DNA of 64,000 nt, taken from assembly GCA_963921425.1 (NCBI GenBank), contig OY992837.1, positions 3,941,896 through 4,005,895 of the forward strand. The letters are read 5' to 3'. Below the pieces are notes generated by a model. It worked only from the letters and a program-made list of their open reading frames with translations, was not told the DNA's origin and did not search any database. This DNA comes from Dryas octopetala (Eukaryota; Streptophyta; Magnoliopsida; Rosales; Rosaceae). How positions within the stretch are numbered: the first letter of the stretch is position 1; each line of letters starts with the position of its first letter. Both the position numbers and the translations under genes were made by a program. This document shows, piece after piece, positions 26,946-38,369 of this stretch.

Positions 26946-27299
26946 ACCCACTTTGGATTTGAATTCACACAACAATTTAGAGATCAAGATCTAAGCTTTA
27001 TGACAACCCAATTCAACAACACAACTGAGAAATCAGAAATCAAGCTCAAACCATCAAACTGAGACTGAGTGCTAAAACATCTCTCTCAGCAAACAAAACC
27101 ATGCCAAAAGGAGAAAAAGAGTTGCTTTGTAGCTGTCGAGGACGAGATTTACCTTTTGGGTTCAGAATTAGACAGATCGCCGGAGGTTTGGGTAGTCAGA
27201 GAGCTCTTGAACGTCGGCGATTTGGGAAAAGGAAATGAAAAGAACAGAAACCGAAATTAAAAAGCTCTTGAAAATCGGCGCTTTATAGTATATACTTTT

Positions 27300-28790
27300 A
27301 TTACAAGTAACGACCAAACAAATACTTATTACAACTAGTTGTTTACGTGTTACTTAGCTAGCTAAATGACCATTAGTCACTTAATATTTTCGACTAATGC
27401 CATCCAGTTCAGCGGCGGTGGATTGCGAAATGACGAATATGGCCTCCATTGTGATAGAGAAATATCCGAGTTGCCATTTGGCAAAGCTGGACTGGAAGAC
27501 AGACAGATCACTAAATGAGTGATTAAGTGATCCACAGAAGGGAACCGCGTTATAAAGGGAATTGTTTGGATCATTACGCGTTAGGCTCAGCTGCTCGAGT
27601 GGTTTATTATTAGAATGTGGGGCCCATAGGCCTAGGGCTTAGTTGTTTTGTGATGGGATCATCTGGACCGTTAGCTGGGTTTACCATATTATAATATGAT
27701 TTGGCAATTATTGATGCCAAATATTATAATGGGTTTTTGTCCTAAGATGAAACCACCCACTTAAATATTTTTTGTGAACATTACAAATCTTTTATACTAG
27801 TTCAACTTCAATAACCATGTGATAAATTAATCTTCAAACCATTTGATATGCTATGCTTACTCCCCTTATAACTATTAGAAATAAATGAATAAAATTATTT
27901 GTACAATTTTAGTTGACCATCTAATGTATCATTACTAACAGAATTGAAACTCACTTATATAACATTATTATTACAAATAAAAAATATAGTACATAATAAA
28001 TAATTAATTGAGATGTTACAAATAACGTTACTTAAAACCTTTGAAAGAACAAACACAAAAAATCTAAAAAAAGATCTTGTCATGATGGAAGCCACATTAG
28101 CAATGGGAGGCATGCATACCACGTACTAAAGGACAAATAAAGTCTTCATCCCACAACCCACATCGTTGGTTGCGGGAGCTAATAATCTCTAACCTATTCA
28201 GTCTCTTAGATTAATTTTGGCAATTTTTTGATTACATTGGGAATTAATTTGGTTGGTGAATTAAATGCAATCTGTATTCTTTTCAAATTTCCGAGTAATG
28301 CTGGTGATCCTGTGGTGGAAACGATACAATCACCTTCAAATGCCTAAAATCCATTTCTTTATTCTTATTTCAGGAATTTACGTGGGAAAATTCATTTTGG
28401 TACCACAGAGGCACAGAGTCACAGAGGTCGGTGGCTAAGGCTTAGGCATCAGTGCATCACTATTAGCGCTGTTCAACTACCCAGAGTCTCTAAGCCCAAC
28501 TAAAAGCTAGCAAAGGCAGGCCCATTGGTCCCATTAACTTCACTTTCCACCTAGCTTTGCTGAGTCCATGGCCCAGTTTACAGGCCCGATTAAAAGCTGA
28601 GGCTGATCTCTTGTAGCTAACAGACAAGACTTTTTGTTTAGTTCATGGCCCATTAATTAAAAGGACAATGTGTTGAGTATAAACGACACCGTTTGTAGTT
28701 TAATGTAAAGCGTTGATGTTGTGCTAAACTGCTAATGGTTTGTTAGTTGCAGTATCTGATGGAGTAGAAGCTGCTGAGTTTGTTGGACTG
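27300..28790. other. Divergent intergenic region
   Basis: This spacer lies between the FERONIA-type promoter and the mannanase leader. It is mostly AT-rich, with a less AT-rich stretch near 28420-28620. I find no coding exon or clear inverted-repeat element. Confidence 0.55.
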
Positions 28791-29587
28791 AAAAAGAAGA
28801 AATCTGCGCAGGAGTGTGTGTGTTTTGAAATAAGGCAAAAAAGAAAGGGGAAGTTACCTGCGCAGGTGCAACCGACACAAATCTACATTCCTTTCTTCAG
28901 CTTCCTCCGGCATGCTTCCTCCTCCTTCTCCTTTTTTTCTTCTCTGTCTTCTTCTTCATTAGCTGGGGAAAAAATAGCCAAGTTTGAACAGAAAAAGGTA
29001 GATAATGTATTCTATTTGCTTGCTTTCTCTGTGACCTTTGCTTATAATATATATAGAACATATCTAGCTCAAGGGGGTCTATTTGATGATCAAATGCACT
29101 CTACTCTAACAAGTAACATGTAATGACCATGACATCTGAACTATAACAGACAGAAACAGATTATCTGAACAAAATCATAAAAATGAGATTACTATTTCAA
29201 TTTAAATCTTCTAAAAAGTTTTTGGCCATCAGACCTACTATTTTCTATCTCAATTTAAATCATTATAATTGTTACTGCCCATCCCACTTTGTTGTGGGAC
29301 CCAGTTGAGACTTTGAAGTACCTTAGGAGGATTGATACTGGTTGCAACTTTACTCCTACAATTGAAATAGTGTATGGAGGACCAATCAGATCTGAAGGAG
29401 GAGAAATTGGCAGAGCCAAGAAGCAATTTTTGCCTTCCCTTCAAAGTTTGAAATGTGATCATCTCTTCAACAGTTTTTCTTGTACCACAATCTCAGTTGC
29501 CCATTCAAGAAGCTGTAGACACCATCCATACATATAAATACCTATTCCAAGAAACATGCTTTGTCTTTCAATTTCAGTACCATCACC

Positions 29588-32154
29588 ATGGATACCCACA
29601 AAAGAAAGTTGGTGTCACAGAACATTCTTGTGGTGACCATTTTTATGATTTTCATCAACCATTCATGCACTGCTTTCTTTGGTGCTAGTGAAATTGAGCA
29701 ATTGGACACCATGGTAGAGGAAGCTGAAGATCATTTAGCATTTCCAAGCACTAGTCATAGGTACCACAAGAAATAATTTTATTTTGTTTTTTTTTTTTTT
29801 TGGAATTTTGTTGTCACTCACATAAACATACGTAAACATGATGACATGGTGTGACGGTCTACAAAGATAAAACACACATTTTATGTACACATTGTTTGTA
29901 TATGTTGGCATGTAGGATTGATGAGTTAAGTGGCATGGAAGGTGAGGAATGGCAAATGGTACAGAAGAAAGGGAACCAATTTGTGGTGAACGATCGGCCT
30001 TTTTATGTCAATGGATTTAACACTTATTGGCTGATGGTATTTGCTGCGGACCAATCCACAAGAGGAAAAGTCACTGATACATTCAAGCAGGCATCTTCAG
30101 TGGGTCTAACTGTTTGTAGGACTTGGGCTTTTAACGATGGCCAGTGGCGAGCTCTTCAGAAATCTCCAGCAGTTTATGATGAAGAAGTTTTCCAGGCAAA
30201 TTCTAACTCTATGTTTGTTCAATGCTTGTCACTTACTTTTTTCTTCATGCCCATTCTATCATATTGTTTCTTTATTTTAATCTACTTTGGGTTGGGGCAA
30301 CATATTGTCAAATCTCATGGATTTCTAAAAACCTCGTTCTAATAAATGAGTATGACATTCCTTGAATTCAATTTTTCAAAACAAGCGTAGCTTCAATGTC
30401 TGATTTATATAAACTGACATGTAGCTCCAGGATACTTGTATGATGTTTTAAATCTTAGTATCATACAAATTTTTTGTTGGGGTGCTTCTGGACCCTTTTT
30501 GGCTTCTTGTCAAACAAAAAAAAATTAGGCTTTTTTCCCCTTTAGATATTAGATGTTTGATAATGTGGCAAAATTATATCACTTATGAGAGTATTACCAT
30601 AGAGTTCATGATGAAGAATTTTTCAAGGCAATATAACTCTTTGTTCAATGCTTGTCACTTACTTTCCTTTGTGCCCATCTTCAACATCATGCAATGCAAT
30701 GAGTTACAGGCTTTGGATTTTGTGGTAAGTGAAGCAAAGAAGTATAATATCAGGCTCATATTGTCCTTAACTAACAACTGGGATGCATATGGTGGCAAAC
30801 CACAATATGTCAAATGGGGAAAAGCTGCTGGCCTGAATTTGACATCGGACGATGACTTCTTCTCTCATCCCACACTCAAAAGCTACTACAAGGCCCATGT
30901 TAAGGCAAGTTTTAAACCATTGTCACAAGTCCTGAACATCCTCAGGAAGATCAATCATTTTTTGATTTACTGGTCAATTAAGTTTGTAGTGTCCATACAT
31001 TTTCAGTAATTGCTTTCATATTCATTGATACTTTGATTCTGTAGACGGTGCTTAATAGAGTTAATACACTCACAAACATATCTTACAAGGACGACCCCAC
31101 AATTTTTGCTTGGGAACTCATGAATGAGCCTCGATGCACCTCAGATCCTTCGGGTGATAAACTGCAGGTTTGCTTTCTTCAACAAATTATTGTGTACTGT
31201 GTGTGTGATACAATACTATGTCACACCGTTGTGATTCAAAAAGCACTATGTTACATGTACAGAACAAATGAACTCTACCCAGTACCCACTATGCATAGTA
31301 GTGTATATTTGATCTAAGAGCTCATGTACTAATACTTAAATTAGCTACTTAGCTATTTATTACATTGGTATATATCATACTCTTGTAGTTCATGAAAGAA
31401 TGTTGTCTGTCTTGTAGGAGTGGATACAAGAAATGGCAGTTTTTGTAAAGAGCGTGGATCCAAAGCACCTGGTGGAGATTGGATTGGAGGGATTTTATGG
31501 TCCCTCTGCACCTGACAGAGTTCAATTCAATCCAAATACATATGCTCAACAAGTTGGAACTGATTTCATAAGGAACCACCAGGTTCTGGGTGTTGATTTT
31601 GCTTCTGTTCACATCTATGCAGACTCTTGGTAACTTCCCAAATTATCTGTTTTGCTCCCTTATAATAAACATGAGTATTCCACTTCTGATCTTTAAACTA
31701 TAATTAAATTCATGGATGAAGGATTTCACAATCAATTTCTGATGTCCATCTCCAATTCACCAAGTCATGGATAGAAGCTCACATTGAGGATGCTGAGAAA
31801 TATCTCGGAATGCCAGTTGTGTTTGCTGAGTTTGGTGTGTCTTCCAAAGATCCTGGCTACAATTCATCATTTAGAGACACCCTTCTGAGCACAGTGTACA
31901 AAACCCTCTTGAACTCCACCAAGAAAGGAGGGAGTGGAGGTGGGAGTCTTCTGTGGCAACTCTTCCCTGAAGGAACAGACTACATGGATGATGGGTATGC
32001 AATTGATCTCTCAAAATCTCCTTCAACATCAAAAATCATATCCCTTCACTCGTCAAGGCTTGCCATCTTCAACTCTAGATGTTCTTGGAAGTGCCACTGG
32101 GGTTGCAGGAAGAAGAACCCACTAGAAGACATCGTATACCATGATTATCTGTAA
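29588..32154 (+). CDS. Mannan endo-1,4-beta-mannosidase (GH5 family)
   Basis: Six coding exons, 29588-29760, 29916-30195, 30710-30904, 31045-31167, 31418-31629 and 31722-32154, encode 471 residues. A hydrophobic N-terminal segment (about 12-30) is a signal peptide or anchor. The GH5 fold is complete: NGFNTYWLM early, [11 protein letters not shown], the acid/base glutamate in MNEPRC (E244) and the nucleophile in VVFAEFG (E364). The enzyme hydrolyses mannan and glucomannan in the cell wall. Introns 2 and 3 begin with GC (CAG|GCAAAT and AAG|GCAAGT) rather than GT; no GT alternative keeps the conserved protein. Intron 2 also carries a second, degraded copy of the exon 2 end. The C-terminus is Cys-rich ([11 protein letters not shown]). 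A 5' UTR exon ending near 28997 may splice to 29578. A duplicate of the last coding segment lies 1.4 kb downstream. Confidence 0.92.
30601..30695 (+). repeat. Degenerate duplicate of the mannanase exon 2/intron 2 border
   Basis: This intronic segment copies 30171-30265: AGTT.ATGATGAAGAA, TTTTC.AGGCAA and TTTGTTCAATGCTTGTCACTTACTTT recur in the same order. The original spans the last codons of exon 2 and its GC donor. The copy has AAGGCAATA at the equivalent donor and a stop shortly after, so it is not a usable exon. Confidence 0.8.
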
Positions 32155-32467
32155 TGTTACACGCTTTGAACTGTCATTTCTTTGTTGTCTATATGTATAA
32201 TGTTGTGTTCATCTGTATATGAGTAAACATGAAGATTGACCCAGTTAAAATAAAAGAAAAAGATTTAGACAATGATGTGCCTCAAGTCCAGCTTAGCAGC
32301 TAACCAATGGTTCTGTTTGATATATTTGGCCTCATTGATGTTGTCGACAAGACCAATGCTTAGTAAATTAATAAATAATCTCTCTTTCCTATAGTTGAAC
32401 TCTATAACTATATAAGAGTGTAACCATACCATGTCAAATTGTCAACCATCGACATTGATGAGTAAAC

Positions 32468-32887
32468 ATGAGCTGGGACATGATCAAAGCCACCATGGTA
32501 GCTGTGGTATCAGCTCTAAGCAACAAACTAACTAGTTGTCGGGTTTTCCTGGTCTGGTGGCTCGTAGAAAGGTCTTTGAAAAGGAAGCTTTATGACATAA
32601 CTCTCATGGCAGGGTGTGCATTAGCAATTCACTTATCACGCCGGTGTATTCGGTACCATTTGAAGATTTGGTTAAGCATTTATAGAGTCCGGCTTGCATA
32701 CTCATCTTATCCAACAAGGCCATGTCAACCGAAATGGATGCATCAGTCTTCCCCATCACTGATGCGCTACTGGTGTGATGGATTAGGCATTCTTGTATCA
32801 CTTGCTCGCTATGTGATTATTATGAAGATGTTCAGTTATATAAACAGCTTGTTCCGTAATTGGTTACGTTTGCATAACATTTTGTAA
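32468..32887 (+). CDS. Small ORF, duplicated downstream; coding status unknown
   Basis: A 139-codon ATG frame beginning MSWDMIKATMVAVVSALSNK in unit A of the tandem duplication, about 310 bp after the mannanase stop. A related frame with the same start exists in unit B (33888-34148). The first 80 or so codons align without frameshift, although many differences change amino acids. The product would be basic with hydrophobic stretches (VFLVWWLV). I recognise no family. It could also be chance open frame within the mannanase 3' flank. Confidence 0.25.
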   Translation: MSWDMIKATMVAVVSALSNKLTSCRVFLVWWLVERSLKRKLYDITLMAGCALAIHLSRRCIRYHLKIWLSIYRVRLAYSSYPTRPCQPKWMHQSSPSLMRYWCDGLGILVSLARYVIIMKMFSYINSLFRNWLRLHNIL

Positions 32888-33389
32888 ACCTTCCTGGTCA
32901 TTTGAAGTCATGGATATGGAACTGGAATAACAAACTGTAATTTTGTTTACTCAGATAGTCTGCTACTGTGGACTTACAAACTGTAGTTTTTGTCAAATTC
33001 TTATGAACACCATATTATTAGTGTTGATCACGAACAATTGATATTGTTACTTATTCATGGCACAAATGAGCTTTTTGATAATAAATGTAAAGTGAATTGA
33101 CAAAGTGGGGTTGGGGGTGTGTGCAAACCTCCTCTGCTATAATACCATCGGTAACGAAAAACATTTAATAGAATTATAATCTCTTGTAATTGCATCCAAT
33201 GGCGTGGTAATAGGTCACCTGGTGCAAAAATGGCAACAATAATAAACTGGCAGGCAATGCCCAGCATGTCTGTGAGCCTCTCCATTCTTGAGTTGCTGTA
33301 ACAAAAGAAAAGGAAAAGGTAAAATTCAACACTCAACAGTCTCTTCTTATAAGTAAATATATTTAAGAAAAATCTTAAGAAAAGAAAAG

Positions 33390-33557
33390 CTCTTCCCTGA
33401 AGGAACAGACTACATGGATGATGGATATGCATCAAACATCATATCCCTTCACTCCTCAAGACTTGCCATGTTCAACTCTAGATGTTCTTGGAAATGCCAC
33501 TGGGGTTGCAGGAAGAAGAAATCACTTGAGACATTCCCATACCACCATGATCTGTAA
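33390..33557 (+). pseudogene. 3' fragment of a second mannanase copy
   Basis: Fifty-six codons matching the last 66 of the mannanase, from [14 protein letters not shown] through [14 protein letters not shown] to a stop at the equivalent position. Relative to the intact gene, 30 nt (SKSPST region) are missing in frame, and the remaining substitutions leave no stop or frameshift. Everything upstream (catalytic domain, exons 1-5) is absent; the sequence before 33390 is unrelated intergenic DNA. It is either what remains of a tandem gene copy or a copy of the 3' end only. Confidence 0.85.
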
Positions 33558-33887
33558 TGTTATATGCTTCCAACTGTCATTTCTTTCTTGTCTATATGTA
33601 TAATGTGTGTTCCATCTGTATGTGAGTAAACATGAAGATTGACCTAGTTCAAATAAAAGAAAAAGACTTGGACAAAGAATAATGTGCCTTAAGTCCAGCT
33701 TAGCAGCAAACCAATGGTCCTGTTTGATATATTTGGCTTCACTGCTGTTGTCGACGAGACCAATGCTGAGTAAATTAATTATAAATAATCTTTCTCTTTC
33801 CTGTTTTTATACTTTATACTATATTAAGAGTGTAACCGTACATTCACACAATGTCCAATTGTCAACCATCGATATTGAAGAGTAAAC

Positions 33888-34148
33888 ATGAGCTGGGACA
33901 CGATCAAAGCGGCCATGGCAGCAGTGGTGTCAGCTCTAAGCAACAAACTTACTAGTTGTTGGGTTTTCCTGATCTGGTGGATCGTAGAAGCGTCTTGGAA
34001 AACGAAGCTTTATGACGTATCTCTCATGGTAGGGTGTACATTAGCAATTCAGTTATGGCGTCCGTGCATTTGGTACCATTTGAAGGTACGGCTAATTTAT
34101 GGATTCTCATACTCATCTTATCCAACAGTGTCTTGTCCACCAGCATGA
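33888..34148 (+). CDS. Small ORF, paralogue of the ORF at 32468; coding status unknown
   Basis: An 86-codon ATG frame (MSWDTIKAAMAAVVSALSNK) in unit B of the duplication. It aligns with the unit A frame through YHLK and again at YSSYPT, the length difference between them being a multiple of three, and then stops earlier. Whether either is translated cannot be judged from sequence. No domain is recognised. Confidence 0.22.
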   Translation: MSWDTIKAAMAAVVSALSNKLTSCWVFLIWWIVEASWKTKLYDVSLMVGCTLAIQLWRPCIWYHLKVRLIYGFSYSSYPTVSCPPA

Positions 34149-35236
34149 CTGCGTCTGTGTTCCCCATCACTGATGCTAGAGGAATTACGCATTATTGTAT
34201 CACTTGCTCACTATATGATTATTATTAAGATATTCATGAATATAAGAGAAATTTGAAAAACTAGCCACACTTTGTTCTATTTAAAGACTTTTAGCCATTA
34301 TTTTACAATTTAGAAATATAACCCTCCAATATCACTCGAATTCCCATCGAGGAGTGATCGAACCCCCCTTGAGTAGTGCTTGAACCATGTCAAGTAATGC
34401 TCATAGGGGGGGTTGAGCACTTCTCAATGTGAAAAAAAAAGGTTGAAAGTCTCCAATAAAAAATAAAAAAAAAAGTTGATTTTCAAAATTTTCCAGTATG
34501 CACAACATTTTGTAAGCCTTCCTGGTCTACTTTAGTAATAAATATAATGGCATTACAAACTGTAAATTTGTCGACTCAAATTGTCTGGGACTTACATACT
34601 GTAGTTTTTTGTCAAACCCTTATGGACACCATATTACTAGTGTTGATCATGAACAATTGATATTGTTACTTGTTCATGGCACAAATGATCTTTTTGATAC
34701 AAAGAGTGCAAATAAATGTGAAGTGAATTAACAAAGTGGGGTTGGGGGTGTGTGTAAACCTCCTTTACTATAATATCATCAGTAATGAAAAACATTTAAT
34801 AGAACTGTAATCTCTTGTAATTGCATCCAATGGCGTGTGGTAATAGGTCACCTGGTGCAAAAATGGCAACGATCATAAACTGGCAGGCTTTCAAAGCCTA
34901 GCATGTCTGTAAGCCTCTCCATTCTTGAGTTTCTGGAATAAAAGAAAAGGGAAAGAAAAAATTCAACAGTCTCTTCTCTGTGCTTTGGCTGATGAAAAAA
35001 ATAATATAATGTTTGAAACTGCTTTGAAAGCCTGTAAAGAGAAGCTCAGGCATAAAAATGGTTGTTCTTGGGCCATTGCATATAGGTGATTAACCAATTA
35101 CTACTCAAAATGCAATGGCAGACTGTATTTTGGTTTAAAAATCCCCCGACTATCATCAAATAAAGGCCAAAATGAAATTAAACTAAATAAAAATTCTGAT
35201 GGAAAAATATCTATACTCACATCTTGACGGACCTCA

Positions 35237-37328
35237 CTATTTGGTAAAACTTAATTTTGAAAGAACTGCAGCTGCCTGGTCACCAGCTAACAAGAAATAA
35301 GGATGCCTCAGAGCAGCAGCCGCTGATAAGCGTCCCCTTCTAAGTGAACCTCTCTCTGAAACAAGCTTTGTGGCCAGATCCCACCCTCTACCCGAATCGA
35401 GATCAAGAAGTGATAAGTCAGGCCTTAACCGCGTAAAGTCCCTCCATTTGTTCAAGTCATATCCAACTCTTTTTATATCTGAATTGAAATTCTTTAACCC
35501 TGCTTGAGACCTTAAGGATGGTATTGCCATTTGCAATAGTATAATACCAGCAGAATACATATCAAACAGATCAGGACTGTTCAGCTGCAACAATAATCGC
35601 AAACTCTGATTCAACAAATAAACAGATTCTCTATGCTTTAAAAAACATGGCATGCTCTCAAGAGTGAATCAAGCTTACAAGGCATATCATCATTATCATA
35701 TCAATTAATTGGAAGACCCAACAATCCTTGTTCAATTTCTATCCCCAAATGCCTCCTAAAAAGCAGGACAGCTTTCTATTTGTTTGACATCACTAATAAA
35801 AAGGGTTGAAGCTGCTGTACCTGCCAAACAATTGGAGAAAGAAGTGCAGCAATAGGCTCTGGAGGAGGCTTTGGTGTTTCCTCTGGGAGCACATATAGTT
35901 CAGGAGGACAATAGTCAGGATCAAGCAAGGTACGGTCTGGTACATAGTTCTTTCCAATCCGGAGGTCCGTGGCTGCCCCAAAATCTATGAGCTTGATCTC
36001 TCCTTTTCTTGTGACTACTAGGTTTGCTGGCTTTACATCCCGGTGAACGATGCCTGTGTCATGGATTTTCTTGAGCGAAGTAATAATCTGACGCATTATT
36101 TGCTTGATGATCAATGCACTGCGTTTGACAGAGTCTACATCTTGCAAGACACGTCCAAACATGACAGACTCTAAGTTAAAAGGGAATTTCCGATCTTTCA
36201 TGTAATCAGCAAGATTTTGGTTTCCCTGTCACATGGACATCCCTACAATTAGTGTGTGAGGGATGGTGCATCCTTAAGTGAACATATAAGGCACACAAAT
36301 CTGCATGCATTCAATTCAAATGATCTATGGAAGCCGAATATAGAGAAAAAGGCTTTAGATTTTCTAGCAAGTGATCCCCAAATGTTTAGAGTACCTCGAA
36401 TTTCCAGACAAGCCACTTTCCCTCCTTTGTAAACTGTGAATTTGTTTTATCAGAAACAAAACTTCCCAGGAATGCAGCACATGTTTCAGGTGCTGCTCTA
36501 GACAACCTGTAATTGAACCACTCCTCGAATTCGCCACATTCTTCAGCCCCTTGGACTCCAATCTTCACCTGCATATTTCCTTAACTAAAGTCAGAGTAAT
36601 CTTTTTACACATCACATAAAACAAATAGCAAATATTGAACGATGAACGATGATAGCCACAGAGTTAACTTTAGTGTTAAGAAAATCTTTTTGACCTGAAA
36701 TCTCAATAAAAAAAATAACAATATTGATGATGATTAGTCACAGAGTTACCTTTTTGAGAATGACCTTCTCCTTAAACCTCTCATCCAACTCCAAAGCTTT
36801 GCCCCTTCCGCTCTTCTGCACTCTCTCTTCAACACTCACATTCTTTGGAACAATCGCCCCATAATAAACAACACCGAAAGACCCTTCTCCCAACTTGTCC
36901 CCAATCACAAAATCAGTCCTCTTCAACCTTCTCCTTCCACTCAGACTGTCCAAACCCAATTGCAGAGGAGCAAGAAGGTATGCATCAATGGCACCAATGA
37001 GAATTCCAGGCCTTGCAGTCAAGTATATCCACGTTATCCCAGCAAAAAACAGAAATCCCCATTTCTGTGTTTCTGATAATTCTTCTGTAACTCTCTGAAA
37101 CTGCAAGTAACCATATTGAAAAGGGGGAAATTGGTCCAAATGGAGAGTGGAATCCAAAAAATTTCCAAGGGTGTCACCAAAGAATGCATTGCACCTATGT
37201 GGGTGAGTTTTGAATTGGTTTGTGAAGAAGCATAGGTAGTCAGGTGAAGTGGGTTTTAATGGAGAGGAGCATAGGGGTTTGGGGTTATGTTTAAGTGTGG
37301 TTAGACTTGGAGAGGGCAGATAAGCCAT
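35237..37328 (-). CDS. STN8: Thylakoid Ser/Thr kinase STN8
   Basis: Four exons on the minus strand, 37328-36750, 36568-36395, 36225-35821 and 35584-35237, all phase 0, encode 501 residues. The first 60 or so residues are Ser/Pro/Thr-rich and act as a plastid transit peptide. A single membrane segment follows (around TQKWGFLFFAGITWIYLTAR). The kinase domain has the loop GEGSFGVVYYG, the lysine in KVILKK, catalytic IVHRDVKPAN and LIDFGAA. STN8 phosphorylates photosystem II core proteins (D1, D2, CP43) in high light, supporting repair, and is opposed by PBCP; this is known for the Arabidopsis protein. The C-terminal RHPYFLLAGDQAAAVLSKLSF also fits STN8. I chose the ATG at 37328 because it begins the transit peptide; the longer frame to 37427 starts inside likely leader. 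It lies tail-to-tail with the mannanase duplication and head-to-tail with the S6 kinase gene. Confidence 0.96.
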
Positions 37329-37593
37329 GGCTGTGTTCGTTATGGAGGTTATGTTGTGAACTATGAACTTTTTGTTACGTGGGGGGAGAACCAGTAGAAG
37401 TATCAGCAATGGCTGGCATTTTGACACGCGTCCCCTGCTTTATCCACTAGGACCGCAAGTGAATATCTCTTTGCCATAATGCACTTTTCTCGTCAGAATT
37501 TTAACATTGGACGTATCCATTTTAGCGCCAAATAAAAAAACCTTATAAAGTTTTTCTTTATTAAAATAATATTAAATTATTGATCTAGTAATA

Positions 37594-38087
37594 GGCTTTT
37601 TTACTCAAATACCACCTGAACTATAAAGGGTGTGCTCAAATACCACCCAAACTTTTTTTCTTGCCAATTTACCACCTGAACTTTCACATATTGGCCAATT
37701 TACCACCTACCGTCATTTTAGTTAAATTTTCTGTTTATTTCAAAGGTATTTTCGTCATTTATATAAAAAAAAGTATTTTAAATATTAAAAAAAAATCTAA
37801 TTAAACCCCCTAAAAAAAGGGTATTTCCATTTTCTATTTTTTTAGTTTTTAATTTTTTTTTCTAATTATATTTTAAAAAAAGTTTTTAAAATAATAATAT
37901 TTTTTTATTGTATTCAAGGGCAAAATGGGAAGTTTGGGAAATTTTTTGATGATTTAACAGAAAAATGAATGTTAGGTGACAAATTAGCACATATTAATAA
38001 TTTCAAGTGGTAAATTGGCAAGAAAAAAAAATTAGGTGGTATTTGAGCACACCCCTATAGTTTAGGTGCTATTTGGGTAAAATAGCC
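37594..38087. mobile_element. Mutator-like MITE with 10-bp flanking duplication
   Basis: The ends GGCTTTTTTACTCAAATACC and (inverted) GGCTATTTTACCCAAATAGC begin arms that pair for roughly 150 bp, including ACCACCTGAACT, GTGTGCTCAAATACCACC and CTTGCCAATTTACCAC segments. TCTAGTAATA occurs at both 37584-37593 and 38088-38097, directly abutting the ends. A 9-11 bp duplication is typical of Mutator-like elements. The element has no coding capacity and occupies half of the spacer between STN8 and S6 kinase. Confidence 0.88.
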
Positions 38088-38369
38088 TCTAGTAATATTG
38101 TTGTCGATATAAATAGCGATACATTAATTCTTATTCAGCAAAGATTTGAGACTGAAGTTTCATAATGAAACTGCGTTCAAGTTAAGTAACTTACAAATAG
38201 AAATAAGAAACTGCGTTCTTTTATTTCAGCATAAATGCGGACAAAAGAGAAATCAATCTCTTCACGTACTACAGATTTCAAGTAACTTACGCAGTATTAC
38301 AGTCATACGTATCTATGAGAGGAAAAGAAAAACATAGCTCAAAAGACTTGCATCAAGGGGACTACATAG

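Larger units (their letters stand above)
31960..34976. repeat. Large tandem duplication of the mannanase 3' end and downstream DNA
   Basis: Unit A (about 31960-33389, last 40 bases unmatched) and unit B (about 33390-34976) align from CTCTTCCCTGAAGGAACAGA through a shared small ORF to AACAGTCTCTTCT. Conserved blocks include the 3' UTR, ATGAGCTGGGAC..GATCAAAGC, and GGGGTTGGGGGTGTGTG. Unit B contains an extra block (about 34243-34495) with weak terminal inverted similarity, absent from unit A. Most positions agree, so the duplication is fairly recent. Confidence 0.88.

Noticed and set aside
26946..26987. 14-residue N-terminal extension of the FERONIA-type protein
   Set aside because: The extension starts with TTG and precedes a perfect signal peptide; the ATG at 26945 is the first in-frame Met and a leader splice acceptor probably lies just upstream.
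28740..29123. 127-codon + strand frame upstream of the mannanase
   Set aside because: No ATG at its start, Ser/Phe-rich low complexity from a CT-rich stretch; better explained as mannanase 5' UTR exon and leader intron.
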